NCBI GenBank assembly: GCA_900543295.1
Contig: UQQY01000057.1
Coordinates: 1-11,539 of the forward strand
DNA length: 11,539 bases
Source: an uncultured Oscillospiraceae bacterium
GTDB taxonomy: Bacteria > Bacillota > Clostridia > Oscillospirales > Ruminococcaceae
Direction: 5' to 3'
This document shows positions 4,498-11,539 of the stretch, one piece after another. A program made the translations under genes and the position numbers. Below the pieces are notes generated by a model. That model made no database searches. It saw nothing but the letters and a program-made list of their open reading frames with translations, and had not been told where the DNA came from. How positions within the stretch are numbered: position 1 is the stretch's first letter; each line of letters begins with the position of its first letter.

Positions 4498-6003
4498 TCA
4501 GTTCAAACCATAAATGGCTGAGAATTTTTCTGTGAGGTAATCCGTATAGTACGCCGGATCAAACGGCTCGCCGCATGCGATTTCGAGAAGCTCCGCCGGA
4601 TCCTTTGCGCGTCCAAAACGCCAGATGCGCTCGCAGAGCCAATCTCTGACCGGCTTTAAATCCCCTGTGGAAACGGCCTTTTCGACGTCGACGGTCTTTT
4701 TCATATGCGCGGCAAACTGTGCGGCATATGCGCTTCCGATTGCATAAGACGGAAAATAGCCCATCTGCGCATTGCTCCAATGGGAATCCTGCAAAACGCC
4801 GCTCGTATCGTTCGGCACATCGATTCCCAGATATTCGTGCATCATTTCCTGCCAAAGCGCCGGAAGATCCGCCGCTTTGACTTCACCTTTAAAGAGCTTT
4901 TTCTCAATCTCATAGCGCACCATAATATGCAGGGAATAAGTAAGCTCATCCGCTTCTGTTCGGATAAGCGACGGCTCGCACTTATTGAGCGCAAGATACA
5001 TCTGGTGCGCCGTTACGCCTGAAAGCTGCTCAGGGAAAAGCTCCTGCATTTTCGGGAAGACATATTCGATAAACGGCTCGCTTCGGCCGATCATGTTCTC
5101 AAAGAACCGGGACTGACTCTCATGGATGCCCATCGTCGTACCTGTCGCAAGAGAGGAGCCGATCAGCTCGTCGGCTGTATGCAGCTCATAAAGCGCATGC
5201 CCGCCCTCATGAATAACGGAGTACATCGAAAATTCTGGATGTTCCGCATAATAATGTGTTGTAATACGTACATCGTGCTTGCTGAAGTTCGTGGTAAATG
5301 GATGCTCCGTTTCACCGATGGCACAGTAGTTCTTATCGATGCCGACCACATCCATCAGATAATCGGAGAATACTTTCTGCTGCGCAATGGGATAATCCTG
5401 ATGCAGAAAACGGTCGTCCACCTGTACAGCCTCCGACTGAATGCGGCGCAGAAGCGGTACGATTTTCTCACGAAGGCTGCCGAAAAAGACGTCGAGCTCC
5501 GCCTGTGTGAGTCCCTTTTCATATCGAGAGAGCCATACGTCATAAGGCGCCTTCTCCGGCTCGTAGTATCCGGCAAAGCGGACAAGCGTTTCAACAATGC
5601 GGTCAATATACGGCGCGAAGGCGGCGAAATCATTTTCCACCTTTGCGCGGTGCCAGACGCTTTCTGCATCGCTGCAAAGTTTAGTGAACGCGATATACTC
5701 ATCCTGCGGAACCTTGCTTATTTCGTCATAGTCGCGTTTCATAACCTCCGCCTTTTTGACGGTGAGCGCGTCGAACTCCTCCCTGTTTGCAAGAATTGTC
5801 TCAAACAGTTCTCCTACCTCGGGCGCTGCGAACAGTTCATAGTATACGCCGCTTAATACGCCTAATGTCTCGCCGCGCTCAGCCGCACTGCCGGAAGGTG
5901 CGGCGGTGGCGCTGTCGTAGTAGATCACACCCATCGCATGGTCGTACGCATTTAATTTCTTCTCGAGCGCCCCAAACCTTGCGGCGGCTTCTTTTGTTGT
6001 CAT
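4498..6003 (-). CDS. M32-family (thermostable type) zinc metallocarboxypeptidase
   Basis: A 501-residue protein, full length for the M32 (Taq carboxypeptidase) family, which removes C-terminal amino acids from peptides in the cytoplasm using a metal ion. The zinc site is complete: H265-E-G-G-H269 with the third ligand E295 in H-E-S-Q-S-R. Family motifs H-P-F-T-T-N-F (234-240) and D-V-R-I-T-T-H-Y (244-251) are present, as is the R-x-E-A-D-E-x-T-Y-x-L-H block near 353-364. There is no signal peptide. The ATG at 6001-6003 follows a strong AAAGGAGG that overlaps the stop codon of the alpha-xylosidase-like gene, 13 nt upstream, so the two are co-transcribed. It is last in the operon and followed by a strong terminator. 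Its link to sugar use is unclear; it may supply amino acids or hydrolyse peptide parts of glycopeptides, which is speculation. Confidence 0.95.
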   Translation of the reverse strand: MTTKEAAARFGALEKKLNAYDHAMGVIYYDSATAAPSGSAAERGETLGVLSGVYYELFAAPEVGELFETILANREEFDALTVKKAEVMKRDYDEISKVPQDEYIAFTKLCSDAESVWHRAKVENDFAAFAPYIDRIVETLVRFAGYYEPEKAPYDVWLSRYEKGLTQAELDVFFGSLREKIVPLLRRIQSEAVQVDDRFLHQDYPIAQQKVFSDYLMDVVGIDKNYCAIGETEHPFTTNFSKHDVRITTHYYAEHPEFSMYSVIHEGGHALYELHTADELIGSSLATGTTMGIHESQSRFFENMIGRSEPFIEYVFPKMQELFPEQLSGVTAHQMYLALNKCEPSLIRTEADELTYSLHIMVRYEIEKKLFKGEVKAADLPALWQEMMHEYLGIDVPNDTSGVLQDSHWSNAQMGYFPSYAIGSAYAAQFAAHMKKTVDVEKAVSTGDLKPVRDWLCERIWRFGRAKDPAELLEIACGEPFDPAYYTDYLTEKFSAIYGLN

Positions 6004-6016
6004 AAAAAATCCTCCT

Positions 6017-8323
6017 TTAATTCACCTGAATTGTTACTGTATTCTTCTTTGCTACAAGATGCACGGCATCTTGTTCCGTACGCAGCAGGACAGCGCCATC
6101 GGCTGAAACAGCAGAATACCCATGTAGTACAAGCGTTGTACTGCCGGAAAAGCCGTCCAAAGAAAGATTCATCAGATTGCCGGTGCGTATTGCCGAAACA
6201 GCAGCACAGATTTTTCCCTTTACGGAAACCACCTGCGTTTTTGCATCGGTAATCTCGTATAGGTGGATCGCCGCGTCCTTTCCATAATCGTATTCTGCGC
6301 AGTCGTCCCGCCCTGTTACCAGAATGGTATTCTCCCGCACAAACAGAGGCATGGTAAGATAGTCGTATGTCTCTTTATACCATCTCCCGCCCGTTTTCTT
6401 TTCCCCTGTCAAAAGATTGGTGTACACGCCCTGCGGCAAATAATAGGAAACAGTGCCGTCCGCAGAGAAAACCGGCGCCACAAGCAGGCGCTCTCCCAGC
6501 ATATACTGACGATCCAGCACGGCGCACGTCTCATCCTCAGGGAATTCGAGTACCATCGGACGCATCATTGGAATACCGGTGCGGCTTGTCTCATAGGCCT
6601 GTGTAAAGAGGTATGGCATCAGCGAGAGCTTTAATCGGGTAAACTTCTTTGCAACAGCAACACAGGACTCATCAATCAGCCACGGCACTTTATACGCGCC
6701 CGAGCCGTGATAGCGCGAATGACTGGATAGCAGTCCAAACTGCGTCCAACGGTTATACAAATCGGCGGTATTTCCATCCTCAAATCCGCCGATATCGTGG
6801 CTCCAATAGCCAAAGCCGGACATAGCAAACGAGAGCCCGCCGCGCAGTGTCTCCGCCATGGAAGGATAGTTCGCCGTGCTGTCGCCGCCCCAGTGAACCG
6901 GATACTTCTGTGTACCGGCAGTTGCACTGCGAGCGAACACCACCGCGTCACCCTTGCCGCGTTTGCGCTCCAACAATTCAAACACAGCGCGATTGTAAAG
7001 CTCCGCATAATAGTTGTGCATCTTTTTGGGATCCGAGCCGTCGAAGTAGCAGACGGTTGTCGGGATCCGCTCGCCGAAGTCTGTTTTAAAACAATCTACG
7101 CCCATGTCGAGCAGATCTTCCAAATAGTCCTGATACCACTTGACCGCGGCGGGATTCGTAAAGTCCACAAGGGCCATTCCTGCCTGCCAGTCGTCGCGCT
7201 GATATACTGAGCCGTTCGGATTTTGGAGGAAAAAGCCATGCTCCAAACCTTCGTCAAAAAGCGGGGACTTCTGCCCGATATACGGATTGATCCAGACGCA
7301 GGTGCGGACGCCGCGCGCATGAATGTCCTTGAGCATCCGCACCGGATCGATGAAGGTATGACGGTTCCACTTAAAGTTGCACCATTCAAATTCCTCCATC
7401 CAGCAGCAGTCAAAATGGAACACGCTCACCGGAATGCCCGACTGCTCCATACCGTCCAAAAAATTTTTTACAGTATCCGCATCATAATCAGTCAAAAAGG
7501 AGGTGGAAAGCCACAGCCCAAACGACCATGCAGGGGGCAGAGCCGGCTTACCGGTCAGGTCGGTATAAAGTTCGAGCGTGCGTTTCATGCTGCCGCCGCC
7601 GATCACACAGTAAGAGAGCGACTCGCCCTCCACTGAAAACTGGACGCGGCTTACCTTCTCGCTTGCTACTTCATAGGAAAAATCCTCCGGCTGCATGGTG
7701 AACACGCCGTAGCCGCGGTTTGTAAGATAAAACGGGATATTCTTGTACGCCTGCTCGCTGCTTGTGCCGCCGTCGCGGTTCGAAATCTCAACGGTCTGCC
7801 CATTTTTCACAAAGGGCGTGAACCGTTCGCCCAAGCCGTAGACATATTCGCCCACGGCTAGAGAAAGCTCTTCTTTCATATAAGGAGTCTTTCCCTCATA
7901 TACCGCATATCCCAGCGCTTTGTCCGCGCTCTCAGTCAGCAGGGTATCCTTATAATAAAACCGCATGGAGAAAGGCGCCGGATGCTTGGTAATACGAACG
8001 GAGGTGTCTCCGCTCGCAAACACAAGTTCCTGATCTGTCTCCGTAATACGGACATCCGCCTTTGCACGATTGACGGCAAACGCCGGTCCTCTTGCGAGCG
8101 CGCCCTTAAAGTGATAAGCATGCACTTCGATCACGTCGTTTCGAGGCGCAGTCAGCTCAATGGTAATCACCGCGGTGTTCAAGGAATTGCCCTTGCTGTC
8201 CATGCCGACGCAGGGGGCGTATACCGTCAGCTTGTCCGCCTCCACGCGGCTGTCATACGCAGCCTTTGGAAATCGCATCTGCATACCGGCCCGCGTCAGC
8301 CAGTATCCGTTAGTGAATTTCAA
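6017..8323 (-). CDS. yicI: GH31 alpha-xylosidase-like glycoside hydrolase (YicI type)
   Basis: A 768-residue protein, colinear over its length with E. coli YicI, which releases alpha-linked xylose from the non-reducing end of oligosaccharides such as isoprimeverose. An N-terminal beta-sandwich (1-250) is followed by the catalytic barrel (about 260-590) and C-terminal beta domains. The nucleophile is D415 in K-T-D-F-G-E-R, and the acid/base is D481 in W-G-G-D. Xylose-site residues F276, C306, W344 and K413 are kept, but the residue matching YicI F308 is Cys (C307), which could shift preference. There is no signal peptide, so it acts on imported substrates. The start is TTG at 8321-8323, directly after the HAD stop (TAGTTG), chosen because M-K-x-x-x-G-x-W-L aligns with the YicI N-terminus. 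GAGAGG lies 12 nt upstream. Translation is probably coupled to the HAD gene. Confidence 0.93.
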   Translation of the reverse strand: MKFTNGYWLTRAGMQMRFPKAAYDSRVEADKLTVYAPCVGMDSKGNSLNTAVITIELTAPRNDVIEVHAYHFKGALARGPAFAVNRAKADVRITETDQELVFASGDTSVRITKHPAPFSMRFYYKDTLLTESADKALGYAVYEGKTPYMKEELSLAVGEYVYGLGERFTPFVKNGQTVEISNRDGGTSSEQAYKNIPFYLTNRGYGVFTMQPEDFSYEVASEKVSRVQFSVEGESLSYCVIGGGSMKRTLELYTDLTGKPALPPAWSFGLWLSTSFLTDYDADTVKNFLDGMEQSGIPVSVFHFDCCWMEEFEWCNFKWNRHTFIDPVRMLKDIHARGVRTCVWINPYIGQKSPLFDEGLEHGFFLQNPNGSVYQRDDWQAGMALVDFTNPAAVKWYQDYLEDLLDMGVDCFKTDFGERIPTTVCYFDGSDPKKMHNYYAELYNRAVFELLERKRGKGDAVVFARSATAGTQKYPVHWGGDSTANYPSMAETLRGGLSFAMSGFGYWSHDIGGFEDGNTADLYNRWTQFGLLSSHSRYHGSGAYKVPWLIDESCVAVAKKFTRLKLSLMPYLFTQAYETSRTGIPMMRPMVLEFPEDETCAVLDRQYMLGERLLVAPVFSADGTVSYYLPQGVYTNLLTGEKKTGGRWYKETYDYLTMPLFVRENTILVTGRDDCAEYDYGKDAAIHLYEITDAKTQVVSVKGKICAAVSAIRTGNLMNLSLDGFSGSTTLVLHGYSAVSADGAVLLRTEQDAVHLVAKKNTVTIQVN

Positions 8324-8992
8324 CTAAAACGCCGTCCTCTCTTTTAAAATGAATGTTCCGATCTCTTCCGGATGTGATACAATCTGATCCGCGCCGTTTT
8401 CACGCAGCTCGGTCTCGTCCCGAAAGCCCCACAGTACGCCGAAGGTGTAAAGTCCCGCCGCCTTTCCTGTGAGCATATCGGTTCTGGTATCACCCGCATA
8501 CGCGCACTCCTCCGGTGAAAGCCGCATTTCCTCAAGCAGACGGTATACGCCTGCCGGATCGGGCTTGCGCGGCGTATCGTCGCGCTGGCCGCGGCAAAAA
8601 AGAATTCGATTGCCGAACAGCGCCTTTACGATTTTCTGTGTGGTTCGGTCAGGCTTATTGGAGAGTACTGCCGTTATAATGTCTTTTTCGCGCAGATGGT
8701 CGAGCAGGGGTAATATCCCGTCATACGGCTTCGTAAGATAGAGCGCGTCCGCATCGTAGCTGTCGTTATATAAAGGCGCTACTTTTGCATAGTTTTCTTC
8801 CGTATCGGCGCCAACTGATCTGAGCATCCCATGGACGAGCCGCTTCGCACCGTTTCCGACGAGATAGCGATATTCTTCCACCGGAATTTTCGGAAAACCA
8901 TTCTGCATGAGCGCACGGTTTGCAAAATAGGCAATGGACGAAAGCGTATCTGCAAGTGTGCCGTCCAGATCAAAAATGATGCCCTTTCTCAT
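8324..8992 (-). CDS. HAD-superfamily hydrolase, phosphoglycolate phosphatase-like
   Basis: A 222-residue haloacid dehalogenase-type phosphatase with all four motifs: D8-L-D10-G-T-L (nucleophile and acid), S111-N-K, K143 in R-K-P-D-P, and G-D168-T-R-T-D172. Residues 15-80 form the helical cap of subclass C1, as in Gph and PgmB. The G-D-T-R-x-D and S-N-K-P signatures favour the phosphoglycolate phosphatase-like branch over beta-phosphoglucomutase, but the substrate is not determined. The ATG at 8990-8992 overlaps the GH30 stop in ATGA, and its own stop directly abuts the TTG of the GH31 gene. In this operon it may dephosphorylate a sugar phosphate derived from glycoside breakdown or act in metabolite repair. 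That role is inference from position. Confidence 0.9.
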   Translation of the reverse strand: MRKGIIFDLDGTLADTLSSIAYFANRALMQNGFPKIPVEEYRYLVGNGAKRLVHGMLRSVGADTEENYAKVAPLYNDSYDADALYLTKPYDGILPLLDHLREKDIITAVLSNKPDRTTQKIVKALFGNRILFCRGQRDDTPRKPDPAGVYRLLEEMRLSPEECAYAGDTRTDMLTGKAAGLYTFGVLWGFRDETELRENGADQIVSHPEEIGTFILKERTAF

Positions 8993-10281
8993 GCTTCCGC
9001 CTCAAACTGCACCGTCGCAACGGCGTGCGGCGGCAGTTCGACCGTAACGGACTGCACCCCGTATGTAAGCCTTGCCGTGCGCGCGGTGCCGAGCGTATTT
9101 GCCATAACAGCCGTAACCGTACCGTCCGGATTTTTTGCGCAGACGCTGTTCGGAGAAAGTCCGCCGGATGCGCGAAGAATCACCGCGCCGGGTTTGATAA
9201 AGGCAGAAAAGTGACGCATGATGTAAAACTCCGGATTCAGCCGATAGCCGTCCTCCTCAGGCAGAACGGTAATCATGGCGTTCTGCTTCCAGCCCCACGT
9301 GCTCTCGCCGCCCTTTGGCAGTACCATATTCCAGTACACATAAGCTTCCGCACCGTTTCGCAGATAGTGGAAGATGAGCGACGCGACATATTCTGCATAC
9401 GCGTAGCTGTTTTCACCGTCGCCGCATTCGTTTTCCGTCTGCATGAGGCGAAGCTCCGGATAGGCCTGGTGCGTGCGGCCGATGGCATATTTGCCCGCCC
9501 ACTGGAAGCCAGCGCCCTTTAAGCAGGCGCGCGCCGCGTTATCGGCGAGCACAACATTTACATAGCGGTCAAACGATCCTTCATTGATCGTACCGAACCA
9601 CAGCTCGGCAGGATCGCCGGCCTTTCTGAAAGCAGGCGCCAAGTCCTCCTTGATAAAGTCGCGCATCAGCGCCGGATCCCATACGCAGGAAGGAAATTTC
9701 TGATCCGCGACCGGCTCGTTCTGGATATGGATCTGTTCGATTTTTACGCCCTCTTCCCGATAGGCGGCAAGATATTTTAAGAAATACTGCGCATAGGCCG
9801 ACCGAGTTCTCTTGTCGTCGCAGAGACGGCCGAAATTGTACGCCTTTTTGGTTTTCATCCAAGCGGGCGGGCTCCACGGCGAGGCGAACAGCCGCATATC
9901 CGGACAGAGAGTCAGCGCGCTTTTTAAATATGGAAGCAGATATTTTCTATCGCGCTCAATGGAAAAATCGTTTAAATCGTAGTCGCCGTCTGTCTCGTCA
10001 TAGCTGTACCACGAAAGGGCATAATCGCTCGCGCCGATCGGCAGACGGCCCATAGTGAAGCTGCATCCCTCCTGTCCGTAGAGCAGGCGTATAACCTTTT
10101 GACGCTTTTCCTCTGAAAGCTTCTGCAAAACCGCGCCGCCGATCTCGTTAAAACAACCGCCGAAACCGCGCACGGTCTGACCCGTTTCCCCGGAAATCAT
10201 GAGCTCTGTATCCGCTTCTGCCACGGCGGGCGCGCATTCCTGCCAAAAGGCGTTTTCCGTTGTAATGATTTGTTTCGTCAT
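8989..10281 (-). CDS. GH30-family beta-glycosidase (glucosylceramidase-like)
   Basis: A 430-residue retaining glycosidase of clan GH-A. The N-terminal beta-sandwich strand (V-R-G-F-G-G-C-F-N-E, 37-46) is typical of GH30. The catalytic barrel holds F-A-S-P-W-S-P-P-A-W-M-K (132-143), the acid/base E189 in I-Q-N-E-P, and the nucleophile, most likely E283 in M-Q-T-E-N-E-C-G (E285 is the alternative). A W-N-M block near 320 and the C-terminal beta-sandwich (from about 355) complete the fold. GH30 members cleave beta-glucosides, beta-xylosides, beta-fucosides or beta-1,6-glucans; which applies here cannot be read off. There is no signal peptide, so it likely acts on imported oligosaccharides. The ATG at 10279-10281 overlaps the SDR stop and has AGGAGG 9 nt upstream. 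Co-transcription with the alpha-xylosidase-like gene suggests a branched, xylose- or glucose-containing glycan. Confidence 0.92.
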   Translation of the reverse strand: MTKQIITTENAFWQECAPAVAEADTELMISGETGQTVRGFGGCFNEIGGAVLQKLSEEKRQKVIRLLYGQEGCSFTMGRLPIGASDYALSWYSYDETDGDYDLNDFSIERDRKYLLPYLKSALTLCPDMRLFASPWSPPAWMKTKKAYNFGRLCDDKRTRSAYAQYFLKYLAAYREEGVKIEQIHIQNEPVADQKFPSCVWDPALMRDFIKEDLAPAFRKAGDPAELWFGTINEGSFDRYVNVVLADNAARACLKGAGFQWAGKYAIGRTHQAYPELRLMQTENECGDGENSYAYAEYVASLIFHYLRNGAEAYVYWNMVLPKGGESTWGWKQNAMITVLPEEDGYRLNPEFYIMRHFSAFIKPGAVILRASGGLSPNSVCAKNPDGTVTAVMANTLGTARTARLTYGVQSVTVELPPHAVATVQFEAEA

Positions 10282-11066
10282 GATGGGTTCCTCCTGTTTG
10301 CTTTTTCATTCCGCTTCTGAAATTTTCCCGTGAACCAGACAAGCGCGCGCTCCGGAAAAAATCGCTCAAAAAAGCGAATGCACTTCATCGATACGCCCGG
10401 CACAATGACAAGCCTGCCGCGCGCCGCTCCTTTCACCGCTGCTTCCGCCGCTTTTTCGGCCGATATTCCCCGTGAGGAAAACCGCACGCGCGCTGTATCG
10501 GAAAAATCCGTATTGACCGGCCCCGGACAGAGCACGCTGACGGAAACCCGGCTCTTGTTCCGCTTAAGCTCGCCGGAAATGCCCTCGCTTAAACGGAGAA
10601 TATACGCTTTCGTCGCATAGTATACCGCCATTCCCGTACCCGGTAGAAACGCCGCCGAGGATGCAACATTTAAAACCGTACCGCAGTCTTTCCCGGCAAA
10701 CAGCCGGACGAACCGCTTGGTGAAAAATTGCACCGCACGCACGTTTAAATCAAGCATGGAAAACTCGCGCGCTTCATCCGTTTCCGTAAAATCGCCACAC
10801 AATCCAAAGCCCGCGTTGTTCACGAGCAGATCGACAGGCATCGTTTTCACCTGCTCAAAAACCCGCTCGCACTGCACAGGGTCGGACAAATCCGCTTCGA
10901 TGCACAAGGGCCTTTTTGAAAGAAGGTCTGCCGTTTCCTCCAGAGTCGAGAAACGCCGTCCGACCAAAATAAGCGAACAGCCGCGCCTGTCCAGCTCCTT
11001 TGCGATCGCCCGTCCAATACCGCCGCCCGCACCAGTCACCAGCGCGAGCGAAAAGATTTGCTTCAT
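10278..11066 (-). CDS. Classical short-chain dehydrogenase/reductase (SDR)
   Basis: A 262-residue NAD(P)-dependent oxidoreductase. It shows the cofactor motif T11-G-A-G-G-G-I-G18, R37/R38 after the second strand (hinting at NADPH), D59 in A-D-L-S-D, N83-N-A-G, N108, S136, the catalytic Y149-x3-K153 and P-G-P-V-N-T after the sixth strand. It resembles the DltE/YqjQ-like SDRs of Bacillota with a slightly longer basic C-terminus. The substrate is unknown. The frame is open upstream to 11147, but the start at 11064-11066 is chosen because the cofactor motif then sits at the normal distance, and because it forms an ATGA overlap with the cREC gene like the next junctions. Its stop overlaps the GH30 start. 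In this operon it may oxidise or reduce a released sugar or aglycone; this is inferred. Confidence 0.9.
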   Translation of the reverse strand: MKQIFSLALVTGAGGGIGRAIAKELDRRGCSLILVGRRFSTLEETADLLSKRPLCIEADLSDPVQCERVFEQVKTMPVDLLVNNAGFGLCGDFTETDEAREFSMLDLNVRAVQFFTKRFVRLFAGKDCGTVLNVASSAAFLPGTGMAVYYATKAYILRLSEGISGELKRNKSRVSVSVLCPGPVNTDFSDTARVRFSSRGISAEKAAEAAVKGAARGRLVIVPGVSMKCIRFFERFFPERALVWFTGKFQKRNEKANRRNPS

Positions 11067-11362
11067 TCTTTTGCCGCCCCCATTGTAAAGAAATACCCTT
11101 TTGGGAAATACATGCGGATATAGCTTGCCATTTCTGCGCGGCCCCATCCATGTGTGGAATGAATATTAAGATTTTTCGGAAATCTTTGATTGCGTACCAT
11201 CCACTTCAGCACATCGAGTCCGGTAAACCGCTCGCTCAGCGCATAATCGAGCGAGACCGTATCATAGTCCTTTGTGCCAAGCTCAAAAATGCAGTCCTCA
11301 AAACTTCTTACCAGCACATATCCGGCAGGTTCGCGCCTTATATCGTCTAAAAACAATTTCAT
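11063..11362 (-). CDS. cREC-type receiver-like domain protein
   Basis: A 99-residue single-domain protein. M-K-L-F-L-D-D-I-R (D6, D7), V-S-L-D-Y (D39), T-G-L-D-V-L-K-W (47-54) and I-H-S-T-H-G-W-G-R-A-E-M (67-78) match the cyclic-phosphate processing receiver family (cREC). That family is related to response-regulator receivers but lacks a kinase partner, and has been proposed to act on cyclic phosphates or nucleotides. The usual L-D-H-D-L-G is changed to L-D-Y-A-L-S, so one acidic residue is lost. The basic/aromatic tail (82-99) is longer than I would expect. The ATG at 11360-11362 has only a weak GGGCGG ribosome site. Its stop overlaps the SDR start in ATGA, so it appears to be the first gene of the operon. 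The family call is from memory of the motif; function here is unknown. Confidence 0.75.
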   Translation of the reverse strand: MKLFLDDIRREPAGYVLVRSFEDCIFELGTKDYDTVSLDYALSERFTGLDVLKWMVRNQRFPKNLNIHSTHGWGRAEMASYIRMYFPKGYFFTMGAAKE

Positions 11363-11428
11363 TGTACTCGTACCGCCCGTCTTTGTAAAGCCTTTTTGTA
11401 TTTAAGCTGCAAGTTTCCTCTGTAAGCC

Positions 11429-11471
11429 AAACGGGACCGCGGCAAAATAACCATTTGCTGCAGCCCCGTTT
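11429..11471 (-). terminator. Long hairpin after mnmA, probable terminator
   Basis: AAACGGG (11429-11435) pairs with CCCGTTT (11465-11471). The pairing continues inward through G:U and G:C pairs to GCAAA/TTTGC, giving about 18 positions with a single A/C mismatch and a 7-nt loop. It lies 11 bp past the mnmA stop. The U-run on the minus strand is short (GTTTGG). On the plus strand it is longer and broken (GTTTTATCTGTTGTTT). Between here and the cREC start (11363-11428) I see no convincing promoter. Confidence 0.55.
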
Positions 11472-11481
11472 TATCTGTTGT

Positions 11482-11539
11482 TTATTCTGCCGCCGCGATA
11501 AAGCCGCCGCCCAAAAGCACATCGCCGTCATAGATTACT
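11482..11539 (-). CDS. mnmA: tRNA-specific 2-thiouridylase MnmA, C-terminal end (partial)
   Basis: Only the last 18 codons are inside the window; the gene enters from the right edge. They read V-I-Y-D-G-D-V-L-L-G-G-G-F-I-A-A-A-E-stop. The Y-D-G-D-x-x-L-G-G-G-x-I ending is characteristic of MnmA, which makes the 2-thio group on the wobble uridine of Lys, Glu and Gln tRNAs. The short length limits certainty, but the motif and its position right at the stop codon are as in the family. A terminator-like hairpin follows, so the six-gene operon downstream is probably transcribed separately. Confidence 0.7.
   Translation of the reverse strand, partial: VIYDGDVLLGGGFIAAAE

Noticed and set aside
5122..5856. 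Plus-strand open frame of 244 codons
   Set aside because: It lies entirely antisense to the well-supported M32 peptidase gene, resembles no family, and has no operon context.
11067..11147. N-terminal extension of the SDR by 27 residues
   Set aside because: The extension lies inside the cREC gene in another frame. The ATG at 11066 gives normal SDR spacing and an ATGA overlap matching the other junctions.
11363..11428. Possible promoter for the six-gene operon
   Set aside because: I tried TTGCAG and CTTACA as -35 boxes; none has an acceptable -10 box at 16-18 bp, so no promoter is claimed.
11298..11531. Minus-strand open frame of 77 codons near the right edge
   Set aside because: It overlaps the mnmA end, the hairpin and the cREC gene in another frame. 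The alternative readings are better supported.
1..11539. CRISPR array, tRNA or rRNA genes, riboswitch, phage genes
   Set aside because: No regularly spaced repeats, cloverleaf genes, rRNA blocks or known riboswitch cores were recognised by eye on either strand.

Overview
The window looks like chromosomal DNA of a strict-anaerobe, gut-type member of the Clostridia (Bacillota). The evidence is consensus AGGAGG-like ribosome binding sites, sigma-70/A promoters, a clostridial-type lactate/malate dehydrogenase with a Rex-like operator, a lipoprotein of a type common in Clostridia, and MnmA and FumC ends resembling clostridial proteins. Base composition is near 50% GC. No rRNA, tRNA, CRISPR array or complete mobile element is visible. 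Species cannot be named from the sequence alone.

Left part (1-2601, all minus strand). A gene entering from the left edge begins as class II fumarase. After about 70 codons it turns, in frame, into what reads as the M20-type amidohydrolase core. This is either a real fusion or deletion, or an assembly chimera. Upstream of it lies a lactate/malate dehydrogenase-family gene that carries Arg at the position that normally separates lactate (Gln) from malate (Arg) enzymes. Its promoter overlaps an 18-bp dyad resembling a Rex (NADH/NAD+ sensor) site. A 323-bp structured spacer with a perfect 16-bp inverted repeat separates it from a LysR-family regulator.

Middle part (2602-4497). The LysR gene diverges from a predicted lipoprotein gene. 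Both have recognisable promoters, and an AT-rich dyad sits between them where a LysR protein could bind. Behind the lipoprotein gene is a 483-bp stretch without intact genes. It holds an AT-rich hairpin, the decayed remains of an IS200/IS605-type TnpA transposase, and a strong terminator that closes the operon coming from the right.

Right part (4441-11362, minus strand). Six genes are packed head to tail: a small receiver-like cREC protein, a short-chain dehydrogenase, a GH30 glycosidase, a HAD phosphatase, a GH31 alpha-xylosidase-like enzyme and an M32 metallocarboxypeptidase. Three junctions are 4-nt ATGA overlaps, one is a zero-gap TAG-TTG junction, and the last is a 13-nt gap. None of the enzymes has a signal peptide. 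The set therefore probably acts in the cytoplasm, trimming imported beta-/alpha-linked oligosaccharides, with associated redox, phosphatase and peptidase functions. No transporter or dedicated regulator is in view. The C-terminal tail of mnmA (tRNA 2-thiouridylase) and its terminator-like hairpin lie at the right edge, so the six-gene operon probably starts just after it.
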